NCBI GenBank assembly: GCA_964442285.1
Contig: CAYTZH010000070.1
Coordinates: 1-16,024 of the forward strand
Length of the DNA: 16,024 nt
Reading direction: 5' to 3'
Source: CAYTZH01 sp964442285
GTDB taxonomy: Bacteria > Myxococcota_A > UBA9160 > JAFDET01
Part shown: positions 1 to 7,016 of the stretch, in pieces
Layout: each line of letters starts with the position of its first letter
How positions within the stretch are numbered: the stretch's first letter is position 1
Notes under the pieces: model-generated
What the model was told of the DNA's origin: nothing
The model's database searches: none
The model's input: only the letters and a program-made list of their open reading frames with translations
Made by a program: the position numbers and the translations under genes

Positions 1-1695
1 CGCATCGCCCAGGAGACCCTCGACATCTACGTCCCCCTGGCCCAGCGCCTGGGCATCAACTGGATGCGCCAGGAGCTCGAGGCCCTCGCCTTCCGCACCC
101 TCAAGCCCACCGTGGTCGAGGAGCTGGAGGGGCACCTCAAGACCCAGCGCGAGAAGCGGGACGAGTACATCGCGGAGGTGATCGGGATCCTCTCGGAACG
201 TCTCGCCGCGGCGGGCGTGCGGGCCGAGGTCAGTGGGCGCCTGAAGGAGCTGGCGTCGATCCACCACAAGATGGAGTCCCAGGGCCTGACCCTCGACGAG
301 ATCTACGACGTGATCGCCTTCCGCGCGGTGGTGGACGGGGCCAAGGAGCAGGTGTACGCCGTGCTCGGGATCGTGCACGAGCTGTGGCGCCCCGTGCCGG
401 GTCGATTCAAGGACTACGTGGCCCTGCCCAAGCCCAACGGCTACCAGAGCCTCCACACCACGGTGATCGGCCCCTACGGCGAGCGCATGGAGATCCAGAT
501 CCGCACGGCGGAGATGCACCGGGCCGCCGAGCTCGGCATCGCCGCCCACTGGAAGTACAAGGAAGGCCGGATCCAGTCCGACGAGGACGACGAGCAGAAG
601 TTCGCGTGGCTGCGCCAGCTGCTGGAGTGGCAGCGCGAGCTCGACGACCCCCACGAGTTCCTGGACACGGTGAAGGTCGACCTCTTCCCGGATGACGTCT
701 TCGTCTTCACGCCGCGGGGCGAGGTGATCACCCTGCCCCGGGGCGCCACGCCCCTGGACTTCGCCTACGCCATCCACAGCGAGGTCGGTGACCAGTGCGC
801 CGGCGCCCGGGTGAACGGGCGCATGCTGCCCCTGCGCCACCGGCTCGAGGACGGCGACACCGTCGAGATCCTCACCAGCGCCCAGCAGCACCCGCGCAAG
901 GACTGGCTCGAGTTCGTCGTCTCGGGCAAGGCGCGCAGCCGCATCCGCCACGCCATCCGCGCCGCCGAGCAGCAGCGCAGCCGCGAGCTGGGCCGGGAGA
1001 TCCTCGAGCGCGAGCTGCGCAAGGCCCGTCTCTCCCTGGCCCGCCTGCTCGAGAACGGCGAGCTCGAGGCCGTCGCCCGCAGCGAGGCCAAGGGCTCGGT
1101 GGAGGAGCTCTTCTCGCGGGTGGGCTACGGGCGCCTCCCCGCGGCGCAGGTGCTGCGGCATCTGCGCCCCGACGCCGCCCCGGAGCCTGCGCCCGCCCCC
1201 GAGCCGAAGCCCAGGCTGCGCGGCTTCTTCCGGCGCAGCCGGGAGCCCTCCTCGGACAGCGGCATCCGCGTGGGCGGCATGGGCGACGTGCTCGTCCGCT
1301 TCGGGCGCTGCTGCGGCCCCCTGCCCGGCGACGACGTGGTGGGCTTCATCACCCGCGGCCGGGGCGTCACCGTCCACGCCCGCGACTGTCGCAAGGTCTT
1401 CGAACTCGATCCCGAGCGTCGCATCGACGTGTCGTGGGACGAGCAGGTGGCGGTGCCGCGCCGGATCAAGGTGGAGGTGCGCTCGGTGGACAAGCCGGGT
1501 CTCCTGGCGACGGTCACCAACACCATCTCGCAGGCCAAGGTCAACATCGAGGGCGCCCGGGTCACCACCTCCGAGGACGGCAAGGCCCTGCACGCCTTCG
1601 AGCTGGCCATCACCGACGTGAAGAGCCTGAACGAGGTGATGAAGCGGATCGAGCGCATCAAGGGCGTCCTCTCGGTGGAGCGGGTCCGCCCCTGA
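1..1695 (+). CDS. rel: Bifunctional (p)ppGpp synthetase/hydrolase (Rel/SpoT), 5' truncated
   Basis: This long RelA/SpoT homologue makes the stringent-response alarmone from ATP and GDP/GTP and, if bifunctional, also degrades it. The frame is open from base 1; the first codons match the segment just after the HD hydrolase domain (ETLDIYVPLAQRLGI), so the hydrolase active site lies upstream of the window. Visible domains in order: synthetase (about 250-570) with GRFKDYVALPKPNGYQSLHT at 400-459 and a QIRT motif near 500; TGS (about 679-885); a helical region; a Pro/Ala/Arg-rich linker (about 1165-1260); a conserved-cysteine segment RCCGPLPGDD near 1306-1335; and a C-terminal ACT domain (about 1456-1692). 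The RFKD version of the synthetase motif is typical of bifunctional Rel/SpoT enzymes, whereas monofunctional RelA has ExDD. The TGA stop overlaps the ATG of the next glycosyltransferase, suggesting co-transcription and coupled translation. Confidence 0.96.
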   Translation, partial: RIAQETLDIYVPLAQRLGINWMRQELEALAFRTLKPTVVEELEGHLKTQREKRDEYIAEVIGILSERLAAAGVRAEVSGRLKELASIHHKMESQGLTLDEIYDVIAFRAVVDGAKEQVYAVLGIVHELWRPVPGRFKDYVALPKPNGYQSLHTTVIGPYGERMEIQIRTAEMHRAAELGIAAHWKYKEGRIQSDEDDEQKFAWLRQLLEWQRELDDPHEFLDTVKVDLFPDDVFVFTPRGEVITLPRGATPLDFAYAIHSEVGDQCAGARVNGRMLPLRHRLEDGDTVEILTSAQQHPRKDWLEFVVSGKARSRIRHAIRAAEQQRSRELGREILERELRKARLSLARLLENGELEAVARSEAKGSVEELFSRVGYGRLPAAQVLRHLRPDAAPEPAPAPEPKPRLRGFFRRSREPSSDSGIRVGGMGDVLVRFGRCCGPLPGDDVVGFITRGRGVTVHARDCRKVFELDPERRIDVSWDEQVAVPRRIKVEVRSVDKPGLLATVTNTISQAKVNIEGARVTTSEDGKALHAFELAITDVKSLNEVMKRIERIKGVLSVERVRP

Positions 1696-2504
1696 TGGCG
1701 ACGCTCAGCGTCTGCATCATCGCCCGCGACGAGGAGCGGAACCTGCCCCGTTGCCTCGACTCGGTGGCCTGGGCCGACGAGACCGTGGTGGTGGTGGATG
1801 CGAACAGCCGCGACGCCACCGAGGCCCTGGCCCGGGCGCGCGGCGCGCGGGTGGTGGTCCAGCCCTACGAGGGCAACGTGGAGCAGAAGAACCTCGCCCT
1901 CGACCTCGCCACCGGAGACTGGGTGCTGGCTCTCGACGCCGACGAGGCGGTGACCGGGGAGCTGGCGGCCTCGGTGCGGGCGGCCCTCGCGCAGCCGGCC
2001 GGGCCGGCGGGTTACGAGCTCAACCGGCTCACCTATCACCTCGGCCGCTGGATCCGCCACGGCGACTTCTACCCCGACTGGCAGCTGCGCCTGTTCCGCC
2101 GCGAGGCCGGGCGCTGGGCCGGCATCAACCCCCACGGCCGGGTCGTCGTCGACGGGGCGACGGGGCGGCTCGCGGGTCACCTGGAGCACTACAGCTACCG
2201 CGACCTGGCGGACCAGGTGGCGCGGATCCAGAGCTTCTCGCGCATCCAGGCCGCGGCGCTCCACGCCGAGGGCCGGCGGGCGAGCCTGGCGAAGCTGGTG
2301 CTGAATCCGCCGTTCCGTTTCTTCCGGGCCTTCGTGCTCAAGGCAGGCTGGCGCGACGGGATCCCCGGCCTCGTGATCGCCGCCGCGACCGCGTTCCACG
2401 TCTTCCTCAAGTACGCCAAGCTCTGGGAGCTCGCGCAGGGCGCGGGCACACCCGAGCCGGTCGTGCCCGTGGCCGAGGCCGAGAAGCGGCCCGTCCCGCG
2501 GTGA
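1695..2504 (+). CDS. Family 2 glycosyltransferase, WaaE/KdtX-like (LPS core)
   Basis: A 269-residue GT-A fold glycosyltransferase, probably adding a sugar to the LPS inner core at the cytoplasmic face of the inner membrane. The N-terminus has the GT2 nucleotide-sugar site (LSVCIIARDEERNL, then VVVVDANSRDAT with D35). The metal-binding DAD is D81-D83 within LALDADEAV. The middle carries features of the WaaE/KdtX group: YHLGRWIRHGDFYPDWQLRL, an HYSYRDL motif and a basic amphipathic C-terminal half. It ends with the hydrophobic stretch DGIPGLVIAAATAFHVFLKY followed by AKLWE, which is characteristic of this group and probably membrane-associated. The ATG shares its A with the rel TGA (TGATG), and no strong Shine-Dalgarno is seen at normal spacing, so translation is probably coupled. 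The family is secure; the exact sugar and acceptor are inference. Confidence 0.92.
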   Translation: MATLSVCIIARDEERNLPRCLDSVAWADETVVVVDANSRDATEALARARGARVVVQPYEGNVEQKNLALDLATGDWVLALDADEAVTGELAASVRAALAQPAGPAGYELNRLTYHLGRWIRHGDFYPDWQLRLFRREAGRWAGINPHGRVVVDGATGRLAGHLEHYSYRDLADQVARIQSFSRIQAAALHAEGRRASLAKLVLNPPFRFFRAFVLKAGWRDGIPGLVIAAATAFHVFLKYAKLWELAQGAGTPEPVVPVAEAEKRPVPR

Positions 2505-3625
2505 GACTCCTCCAGATCAGCCACGACTGGAAGTGGACCGGGCCCGCCGAGCCCATGCTGCGCCTGGCGCTGGCCATGCGCGCGCGGGGGCACGAGGTCC
2601 ATCTGGCCTGCCCCGAGCCGCCCGACCCCACGGTTCGTTCGCTGGCGGGCGAGGCGCGGGCGGCCGGCCTGCCGCCGGCCCTGGTGCTGGCGCGAAGCCG
2701 CGGCGTCCGTCCCCTGCGCGACCACCGGGAGGCCGCGCGGCTGCGGCGCTTCGCCGCGGAGCACGCCCTGGATCTCGTCCACGCCTGGCACACCCGCGAC
2801 CACCTGCTGGCCGTCCGCGCCTGCCGCGGCAGCCCGGTCCGGGTGGCGCGGACCTGGCGCCGGGCCGAGCTCCCCGACGCCCGGCCCTGGACCCGCTGGC
2901 TGCTGGGCCCGGGCGCCGACGGGCTCTGGTGCGTCTCGCCGGGGACCGCCGCGGCCCTGGCGGCGTGGCGCCCGGGCCGGCCCACGGCCGGCGGCTTCGG
3001 CGCCGTCGACCTGGAGCGCTTCGCGCCGGGCGTCCCGCCAGACCCGGGGATCCGCGCCGAGCTCGGTCTGGCCCCCGAGGATCGGGTGGTGGGCATCGTG
3101 GCGCGGGTGCAGCCCCATCGGCGCTGGGACCTCTTCCTCGAGGCGGCCCGCCGCCTCTGCGAGCGCGATCCCGGCGCGCGCCTGCTGGTGGTCGGTCGCG
3201 GCACCCGGCGCGACGAGCTGGCGGTGCGCCCGGCGGAGGCCATGGGCCTGAAGGGCCGGGTGCTCTTCGCGGGCTATCGCAGCGGCGACTACCTCGACGT
3301 GCTGCGCTGCATCGACGTCTTCACCCTGCTGGTGCCCGGCTCCGACGGCAGCTGTCGCGCGGTGCTCGAGGCGGCGGCCTGCGGCATTCCGGCCGTGGTG
3401 ACGCCCCGGGGCGCCCTGCCCGAGATCGTCGTCGACGGCGAGACCGGCCGCGTCTGCGCCGAGGACCCGGCCGCGCTGGCCGACGCCTGGGGCCAGCTCC
3501 TCGCCGACCCGGCCGAGCGCCGCCGCCGCGGCGAGGCCGCGGCCCGCCGCGCCCGCAGCCTCTTCGCGCCAGCGCGCCTGGCCGACGGCGTCGAGGCGCT
3601 CTACCGCGCGGTCCTCGCCGCGTAG
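2501..3625 (+). CDS. Family 4 glycosyltransferase (GT-B fold)
   Basis: A 374-residue retaining GT-B glycosyltransferase. The N-terminal acceptor domain starts VRLLQISHDWKWTGPAEPM and contains an LVHAWHTRDHLLAV segment resembling the 'H.H' region of family 4 enzymes. The C-terminal donor domain has VGIVARVQPHRRWDLFLEAA, LLVVGRGTR and the nucleotide-sugar site SDGSCRAVLEAAACGIPAV. In that site the usual first Glu of the E-x7-E motif is Asp (D282), while E290 is retained. A GTG start overlaps the TGA of the preceding glycosyltransferase (GTGA), and homology starts at this codon. The gene is last in the rel-GT2-GT4 run and faces msbA tail-to-tail. A role in LPS core or another surface glycan is inferred from the WaaE-like neighbour and msbA; donor and acceptor are unknown. 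Confidence 0.93.
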   Translation: MRLLQISHDWKWTGPAEPMLRLALAMRARGHEVHLACPEPPDPTVRSLAGEARAAGLPPALVLARSRGVRPLRDHREAARLRRFAAEHALDLVHAWHTRDHLLAVRACRGSPVRVARTWRRAELPDARPWTRWLLGPGADGLWCVSPGTAAALAAWRPGRPTAGGFGAVDLERFAPGVPPDPGIRAELGLAPEDRVVGIVARVQPHRRWDLFLEAARRLCERDPGARLLVVGRGTRRDELAVRPAEAMGLKGRVLFAGYRSGDYLDVLRCIDVFTLLVPGSDGSCRAVLEAAACGIPAVVTPRGALPEIVVDGETGRVCAEDPAALADAWGQLLADPAERRRRGEAAARRARSLFAPARLADGVEALYRAVLAA

Positions 3626-3630
3626 CGGGC

Positions 3631-3644
3631 CGGGGGCGCCCCCG
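3631..3644. terminator. GC palindrome in the convergent gap, possible bidirectional terminator
   Basis: The 20 bases between the two convergent stop codons contain a perfect 14-base palindrome, CGGGGGCGCCCCCG. As RNA it could form a 5-bp stem with a 4-base loop on either strand. An alternative pairing is GCGGG (3625-3629) with CCCGC (3641-3645). No U-tract follows on either strand, so this is not a classical Rho-independent terminator. Position and symmetry are the only support. Confidence 0.35.
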
Positions 3645-3645
3645 C

Positions 3646-5490
3646 CTACACCGATTCGTTCTGGAGCTCCACCAGCTCGCGGTAGAGGCCGCCCGCCGCC
3701 ATCAGCTCGTCGTGGGTGCCGAGCTGGGCGATGCGCCCGCCCTCGAGCACCACGATGCGGTCGGCCCGGCGTACGGTGGAGAGCCGATGGGCGATCACCA
3801 CCACGGTCCGATTCGCCAGCAGCTGGTCGATGGCGTCCCGCACCAGCCGTTCGCTGCGGGCGTCGAGGGCGCTGGTGGCCTCGTCGAAGATCAGCAGCGT
3901 GGGGTTGCGCAGGATGGCCCGGGCGATGGTCACGCGCTGGCGCTGTCCGCCCGAGAGCTGGACGCCCCCCTCGCCCACCTCGGTGTCGTAGCCCTCGGGC
4001 AGCTCGGCGGCGAACTCGTCCACGTGGGCCGCCTTGGCGGCGGCCTCCACCTCGGCGTCGCTCGCCCCCGGCCGGGCGTAGCGGATGTTGTCGGCGATGG
4101 AGCCGGGGAACAGGAACGGCTCCTGGGTCACCACGGCAGTCTGCGCCAGCAGCGAGTCCCGGGAGAGCTGCCGCAGGTCGATGCCGTCGATCTCGATGGC
4201 CCCCCGGTCCGGATCGTGGAAGCGCAGGATCAGGTCGGCGAGGGTCGTCTTGCCGGCGCCGGTGCGGCCGACGATCGCCACCACCTGGCCCGCGGGCACC
4301 TCGAAGTCCACGCTCCGCAGCACCGGCTCGCGGCCGTAGGAGAAGCTGACGTCCCGGAAGCGCACGCCTCGCTCCACCCGGCGCAGGTGCACCGGCGCGG
4401 CCGCCTCGGGCACCGTCTCCGGCTCGTCGAGCAGCTCGAAGAAGCGGTCCGCCGCCGGGAGCGAGTCCATCAGCGAGTTCCAGCCCTTGGTCAGGTCCTT
4501 GGCGGGCGAGTAGACCGACTGCAGGATGGCCAGGAAGGCGAACAGGTCGCCGGCGCTCAGGCTCCAGACGTTGTGGATCACGGCCAGGGAGCCCACGCCC
4601 AGGGCCCCGACGGCGACGCCGTTGTTGATCGTCTCCACCACGGTCCGGGACAGCACGCGGTTCTTGACCACCTTCATGCTGCGCCGGAAGTAGCGGGTGT
4701 TCACCTGCTGGAAGGCCTGGCGCTCGGCGGCCTCGGCGCGGAAGGCCTTGATGACCTTGATGCCCGAGAGGATGTCCATGAGGCGCTGGGTGACGTCGCC
4801 CAGGGTCTCCTGGCGTCGCTTCGCCGAGCGGCGGATGCGGCGCCCGAAGTAGGCGATCGAGCCGAACAGCGGCGGCCCCACCAGCAGCGCCGCCAGGCTG
4901 AGCTGCCAGGAGATGCTGAGCAGGAAGCTGGCGCCGACGACCACCGCCAGCAGCGACGGCACCAGGTCTGCGATCACCAGGTCCAGGGCCCAGTGGGCCC
5001 GGGCGGCGTCGTTCATCACCCGCGAGAGGGCGTCGCCGCGGCCGACCCGGTGGTGGAAGCGCAGGGGCAGGGCCAGGAGCTTCGCGCACAGGTCCTGCTG
5101 CACGTCCACGAGAATACGCCCTAGTGTGTATCGGGTGAGGTAGTCCTTCCCGAAGTGGGAGAGGGCGATCGCCAGCACCGCGGCGATGCCCAGGGCGAGG
5201 ATCTGGCCGAGCCGGTCGTAGACGTCGCGGAGGGCGGCGTCTGCCTCCGCCTCCGCCGCGGGCGCCTTGCCCTCGTCCTCCGGATCGGTCCCGGTCCGCG
5301 TCGCCCCGCCGGGCAGGGCGGGGAGGGCGGGGCTGGCGAGGAAGACGTCGTCGACGACGGGCTTCAGCAGGTAGGCCCGGACCGTGCGGCCGCCGGCGTA
5401 GACCACGGCGAGCGCCAGGGCCACCAGCACCAGCGCCAGATAGGGCCGGGCGTAGATGACCAGGCGGCGGAAGGAGCCGCGGGGCTTCAT
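3646..5490 (-). CDS. msbA: MsbA-type lipid A/LPS ABC flippase
   Basis: A 614-residue half-transporter (N-terminal six-helix exporter domain plus C-terminal ATPase) predicted to act as a homodimer that flips lipid A-core across the inner membrane. The nucleotide-binding domain is complete: Walker A GRTGAGKTT (408-416), Q-loop TQEPFLF, signature LSGGQ (512-516), Walker B LLIFDEATSALD with catalytic E537, and H-loop H568. The first periplasmic loop (about residues 52-88) holds a roughly 30-residue Pro/Ala/Glu/Asp-rich insertion absent from E. coli MsbA (582 aa). I chose the ATG at 5490 because a GTGGAG sequence lies about 9 bases upstream; an in-frame GTG at 5505 would add five residues but has no ribosome site. 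The gene is preceded by 128 bases of very GC-rich sequence without a recognisable promoter, so read-through from purM is possible. MsbA is favoured over a general multidrug exporter because of the LPS glycosyltransferases opposite. Confidence 0.9.
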   Translation of the reverse strand: MKPRGSFRRLVIYARPYLALVLVALALAVVYAGGRTVRAYLLKPVVDDVFLASPALPALPGGATRTGTDPEDEGKAPAAEAEADAALRDVYDRLGQILALGIAAVLAIALSHFGKDYLTRYTLGRILVDVQQDLCAKLLALPLRFHHRVGRGDALSRVMNDAARAHWALDLVIADLVPSLLAVVVGASFLLSISWQLSLAALLVGPPLFGSIAYFGRRIRRSAKRRQETLGDVTQRLMDILSGIKVIKAFRAEAAERQAFQQVNTRYFRRSMKVVKNRVLSRTVVETINNGVAVGALGVGSLAVIHNVWSLSAGDLFAFLAILQSVYSPAKDLTKGWNSLMDSLPAADRFFELLDEPETVPEAAAPVHLRRVERGVRFRDVSFSYGREPVLRSVDFEVPAGQVVAIVGRTGAGKTTLADLILRFHDPDRGAIEIDGIDLRQLSRDSLLAQTAVVTQEPFLFPGSIADNIRYARPGASDAEVEAAAKAAHVDEFAAELPEGYDTEVGEGGVQLSGGQRQRVTIARAILRNPTLLIFDEATSALDARSERLVRDAIDQLLANRTVVVIAHRLSTVRRADRIVVLEGGRIAQLGTHDELMAAGGLYRELVELQNESV

Positions 5491-5562
5491 GCTCCGGGGC
5501 TCCACGGGGCGGGCGGCCCCGGGCGGCGGGTTCTCGGCCTGGGCATGACGGGACGCTCCGGG

Positions 5563-5595
5563 GGGCGGGGACGCGGGAGAGGATCGCCCCCGCCC
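5563..5595. repeat. Inverted repeat in the gap between the oxidoreductase gene and msbA
   Basis: The 128-base gap at 5491-5618 is about 80% G+C. It contains GGGCGGGG (5563-5570) and its exact complement CCCCGCCC (5588-5595) separated by 17 bases. On the minus strand this hairpin would sit about 24 bases after the oxidoreductase stop. No U-tract follows, and base composition alone makes such pairs likely, so a function in termination or RNA processing is only a possibility. Nothing else is seen in the gap. Confidence 0.25.
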
Positions 5596-5618
5596 GCCTC
5601 GACCGCCAGCGCCGGCGG

Positions 5619-7016
5619 CTAGCGCCCGAGATCCGCGACCAGGCGGTCGCCGGCGCGCCAGCCGAGCAGGAGGTCACCCTCCAGGCCCAGGCCGCCCACG
5701 GCGGAGCGGGGCAGCTCCGCGATGGGCGGTCGGGCCACCAGGCGGATGTCCACCTCCGCGGGCCAGCCGCTGCCGGGGCGGGGGTCCGACAGGCGGCCCT
5801 CGTCGTCCCAGGTCGGTGTGGCGACCGGCCGCGCCTCGAGCCGGCCCTGGCTGAAGGGCATCAGGGCCTCCAGGGCCTCCCGGATCTCGGCCTCGCGGGC
5901 CGCCGGGTCGGGCTCGTCCAGCGGTAGCAGGGCCGACGCCACCAGGTCCACCCGCTCCGGATCGCGGGCGCACGGGAAGACCCCGACCCGGATCAGGCCC
6001 GTACCCGCCAGGGGCGCCGCGGGGTCGCGTACGAGGATCAGCCGGCGCGCCATGCCCTCGGGAAGCACCGCCTTGGGGGCGACGAGGTGGACCGTGCGTC
6101 GGCGCCGCGCCGGCGCGGGCTCCAGAAAGGACGGGACGGTCGCCTCGGCGGCCCGCAAGGCGGCGACCAGGCCTCCGCGCGGGGCGTTCAGCAGCAGCAC
6201 CCGGCCCGTCCAGAGCTCGCTCGCGTGGGCGGGTGCCACGCCCGGCTCGCCGTCGACCGAGACCAGGGCGAAGCCGCGGGCGATGCGCCGGAACTCCCCG
6301 TGGAGGGCGCGGATGCGATCGAGCAGGAGGCCGCGGAGGCTGTAGCGGCCGTCCTCGAAAGCGAGGGCGCCCTCGAAGGCCGTGCCCAGCAGCCGAACCC
6401 CGGCCTCGGGGGAGGGGTCGGCGCCGCCGAGATTGGCCAGCGCCCGGAGCTGGGCCGCGATCCAGGGCTGGAGCGGAGCGGGGGCGTCGCGCACCTCGGC
6501 GGGCATGCCCCGGGCGTGACGCATCGCGGGGGCCGACCGGCCGCGGCGGCGGCCGCCCGCGCCGCGCACGACGGGGCTCTCGTGGAGGGCGTCGCCCTCG
6601 GCGCCCGCCGAGCGCGCGATGGCGCGCAGCACCTGCTGGGCCACGTCCGGTTTGGCCAGGCCCCAGGTCACCAGCTCCTGGGCGGTGCGCACCGGGGCGC
6701 CGACGTCGACGCGCGCATCGGGCAGGATCACCTGGTAGGCGACCGGATCCGGCTGGAGCCGCCGCTGGTCGATCAGCGGGACCGCGAGCTCCCGCAGCAT
6801 CTCGCCAAGGATGCCGCCCGCGGGCAGCAGGAAGGGCTCGCGCACCGGCGGCGCGAGGTCGGCCGCGGCCTCCTCCTCGATCACGAGGACCCGGAGCCCC
6901 GATCGGGCGATGCGGACGGCGGCCACGAGGCCGGGAAGCGAGCTGCCGACCACCACCGCATCCCAGCGGCGCGCCCGGCGGCGGCCCCGGGCGCCGGCCT
7001 GGGGCAGGGCGCTCAC
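5619..7016 (-). CDS. Divergent FAD/NAD(P)-binding oxidoreductase, phytoene-desaturase-like
   Basis: A 465-residue protein with an N-terminal dinucleotide-binding fold: strand AVVVG, the loop GSSLPG (24-29), helix LVAAVRIARSG and strand LRVLVIEEE with E47 for ribose binding. This resembles the amine-oxidase/phytoene-desaturase class of flavoproteins, and the C-terminal GLGLEGDLLLGWRAGDRLV resembles the second FAD-contact segment near the end of that class. The usual GxGxxG has Ser at its second Gly, and an Arg/Gly-rich low-complexity insertion sits near residues 150-175, so the active fold may be altered. The gene starts with GTG overlapping the purM stop (GTGA), implying co-transcription and coupling; nothing suggests a direct link to purine synthesis. 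Substrate unknown. It might be a degenerate or non-enzymatic flavoprotein. Confidence is high for the gene, moderate for the fold and low for the reaction. Confidence 0.8.
   Translation of the reverse strand: MSALPQAGARGRRRARRWDAVVVGSSLPGLVAAVRIARSGLRVLVIEEEAAADLAPPVREPFLLPAGGILGEMLRELAVPLIDQRRLQPDPVAYQVILPDARVDVGAPVRTAQELVTWGLAKPDVAQQVLRAIARSAGAEGDALHESPVVRGAGGRRRGRSAPAMRHARGMPAEVRDAPAPLQPWIAAQLRALANLGGADPSPEAGVRLLGTAFEGALAFEDGRYSLRGLLLDRIRALHGEFRRIARGFALVSVDGEPGVAPAHASELWTGRVLLLNAPRGGLVAALRAAEATVPSFLEPAPARRRRTVHLVAPKAVLPEGMARRLILVRDPAAPLAGTGLIRVGVFPCARDPERVDLVASALLPLDEPDPAAREAEIREALEALMPFSQGRLEARPVATPTWDDEGRLSDPRPGSGWPAEVDIRLVARPPIAELPRSAVGGLGLEGDLLLGWRAGDRLVADLGR

Noticed and set aside
2533..5124. 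Open frame of about 860 codons on the plus strand over the family 4 glycosyltransferase and antisense to msbA
   Set aside because: No domain is recognisable, and msbA with all ATPase motifs is encoded on the opposite strand.
2195..5677. Open frame of more than 1100 codons on the minus strand across both glycosyltransferases and msbA
   Set aside because: It reads out of frame through three well-supported genes on two strands and has only Arg/Pro/Gly-rich composition. It is a shadow of high GC content.
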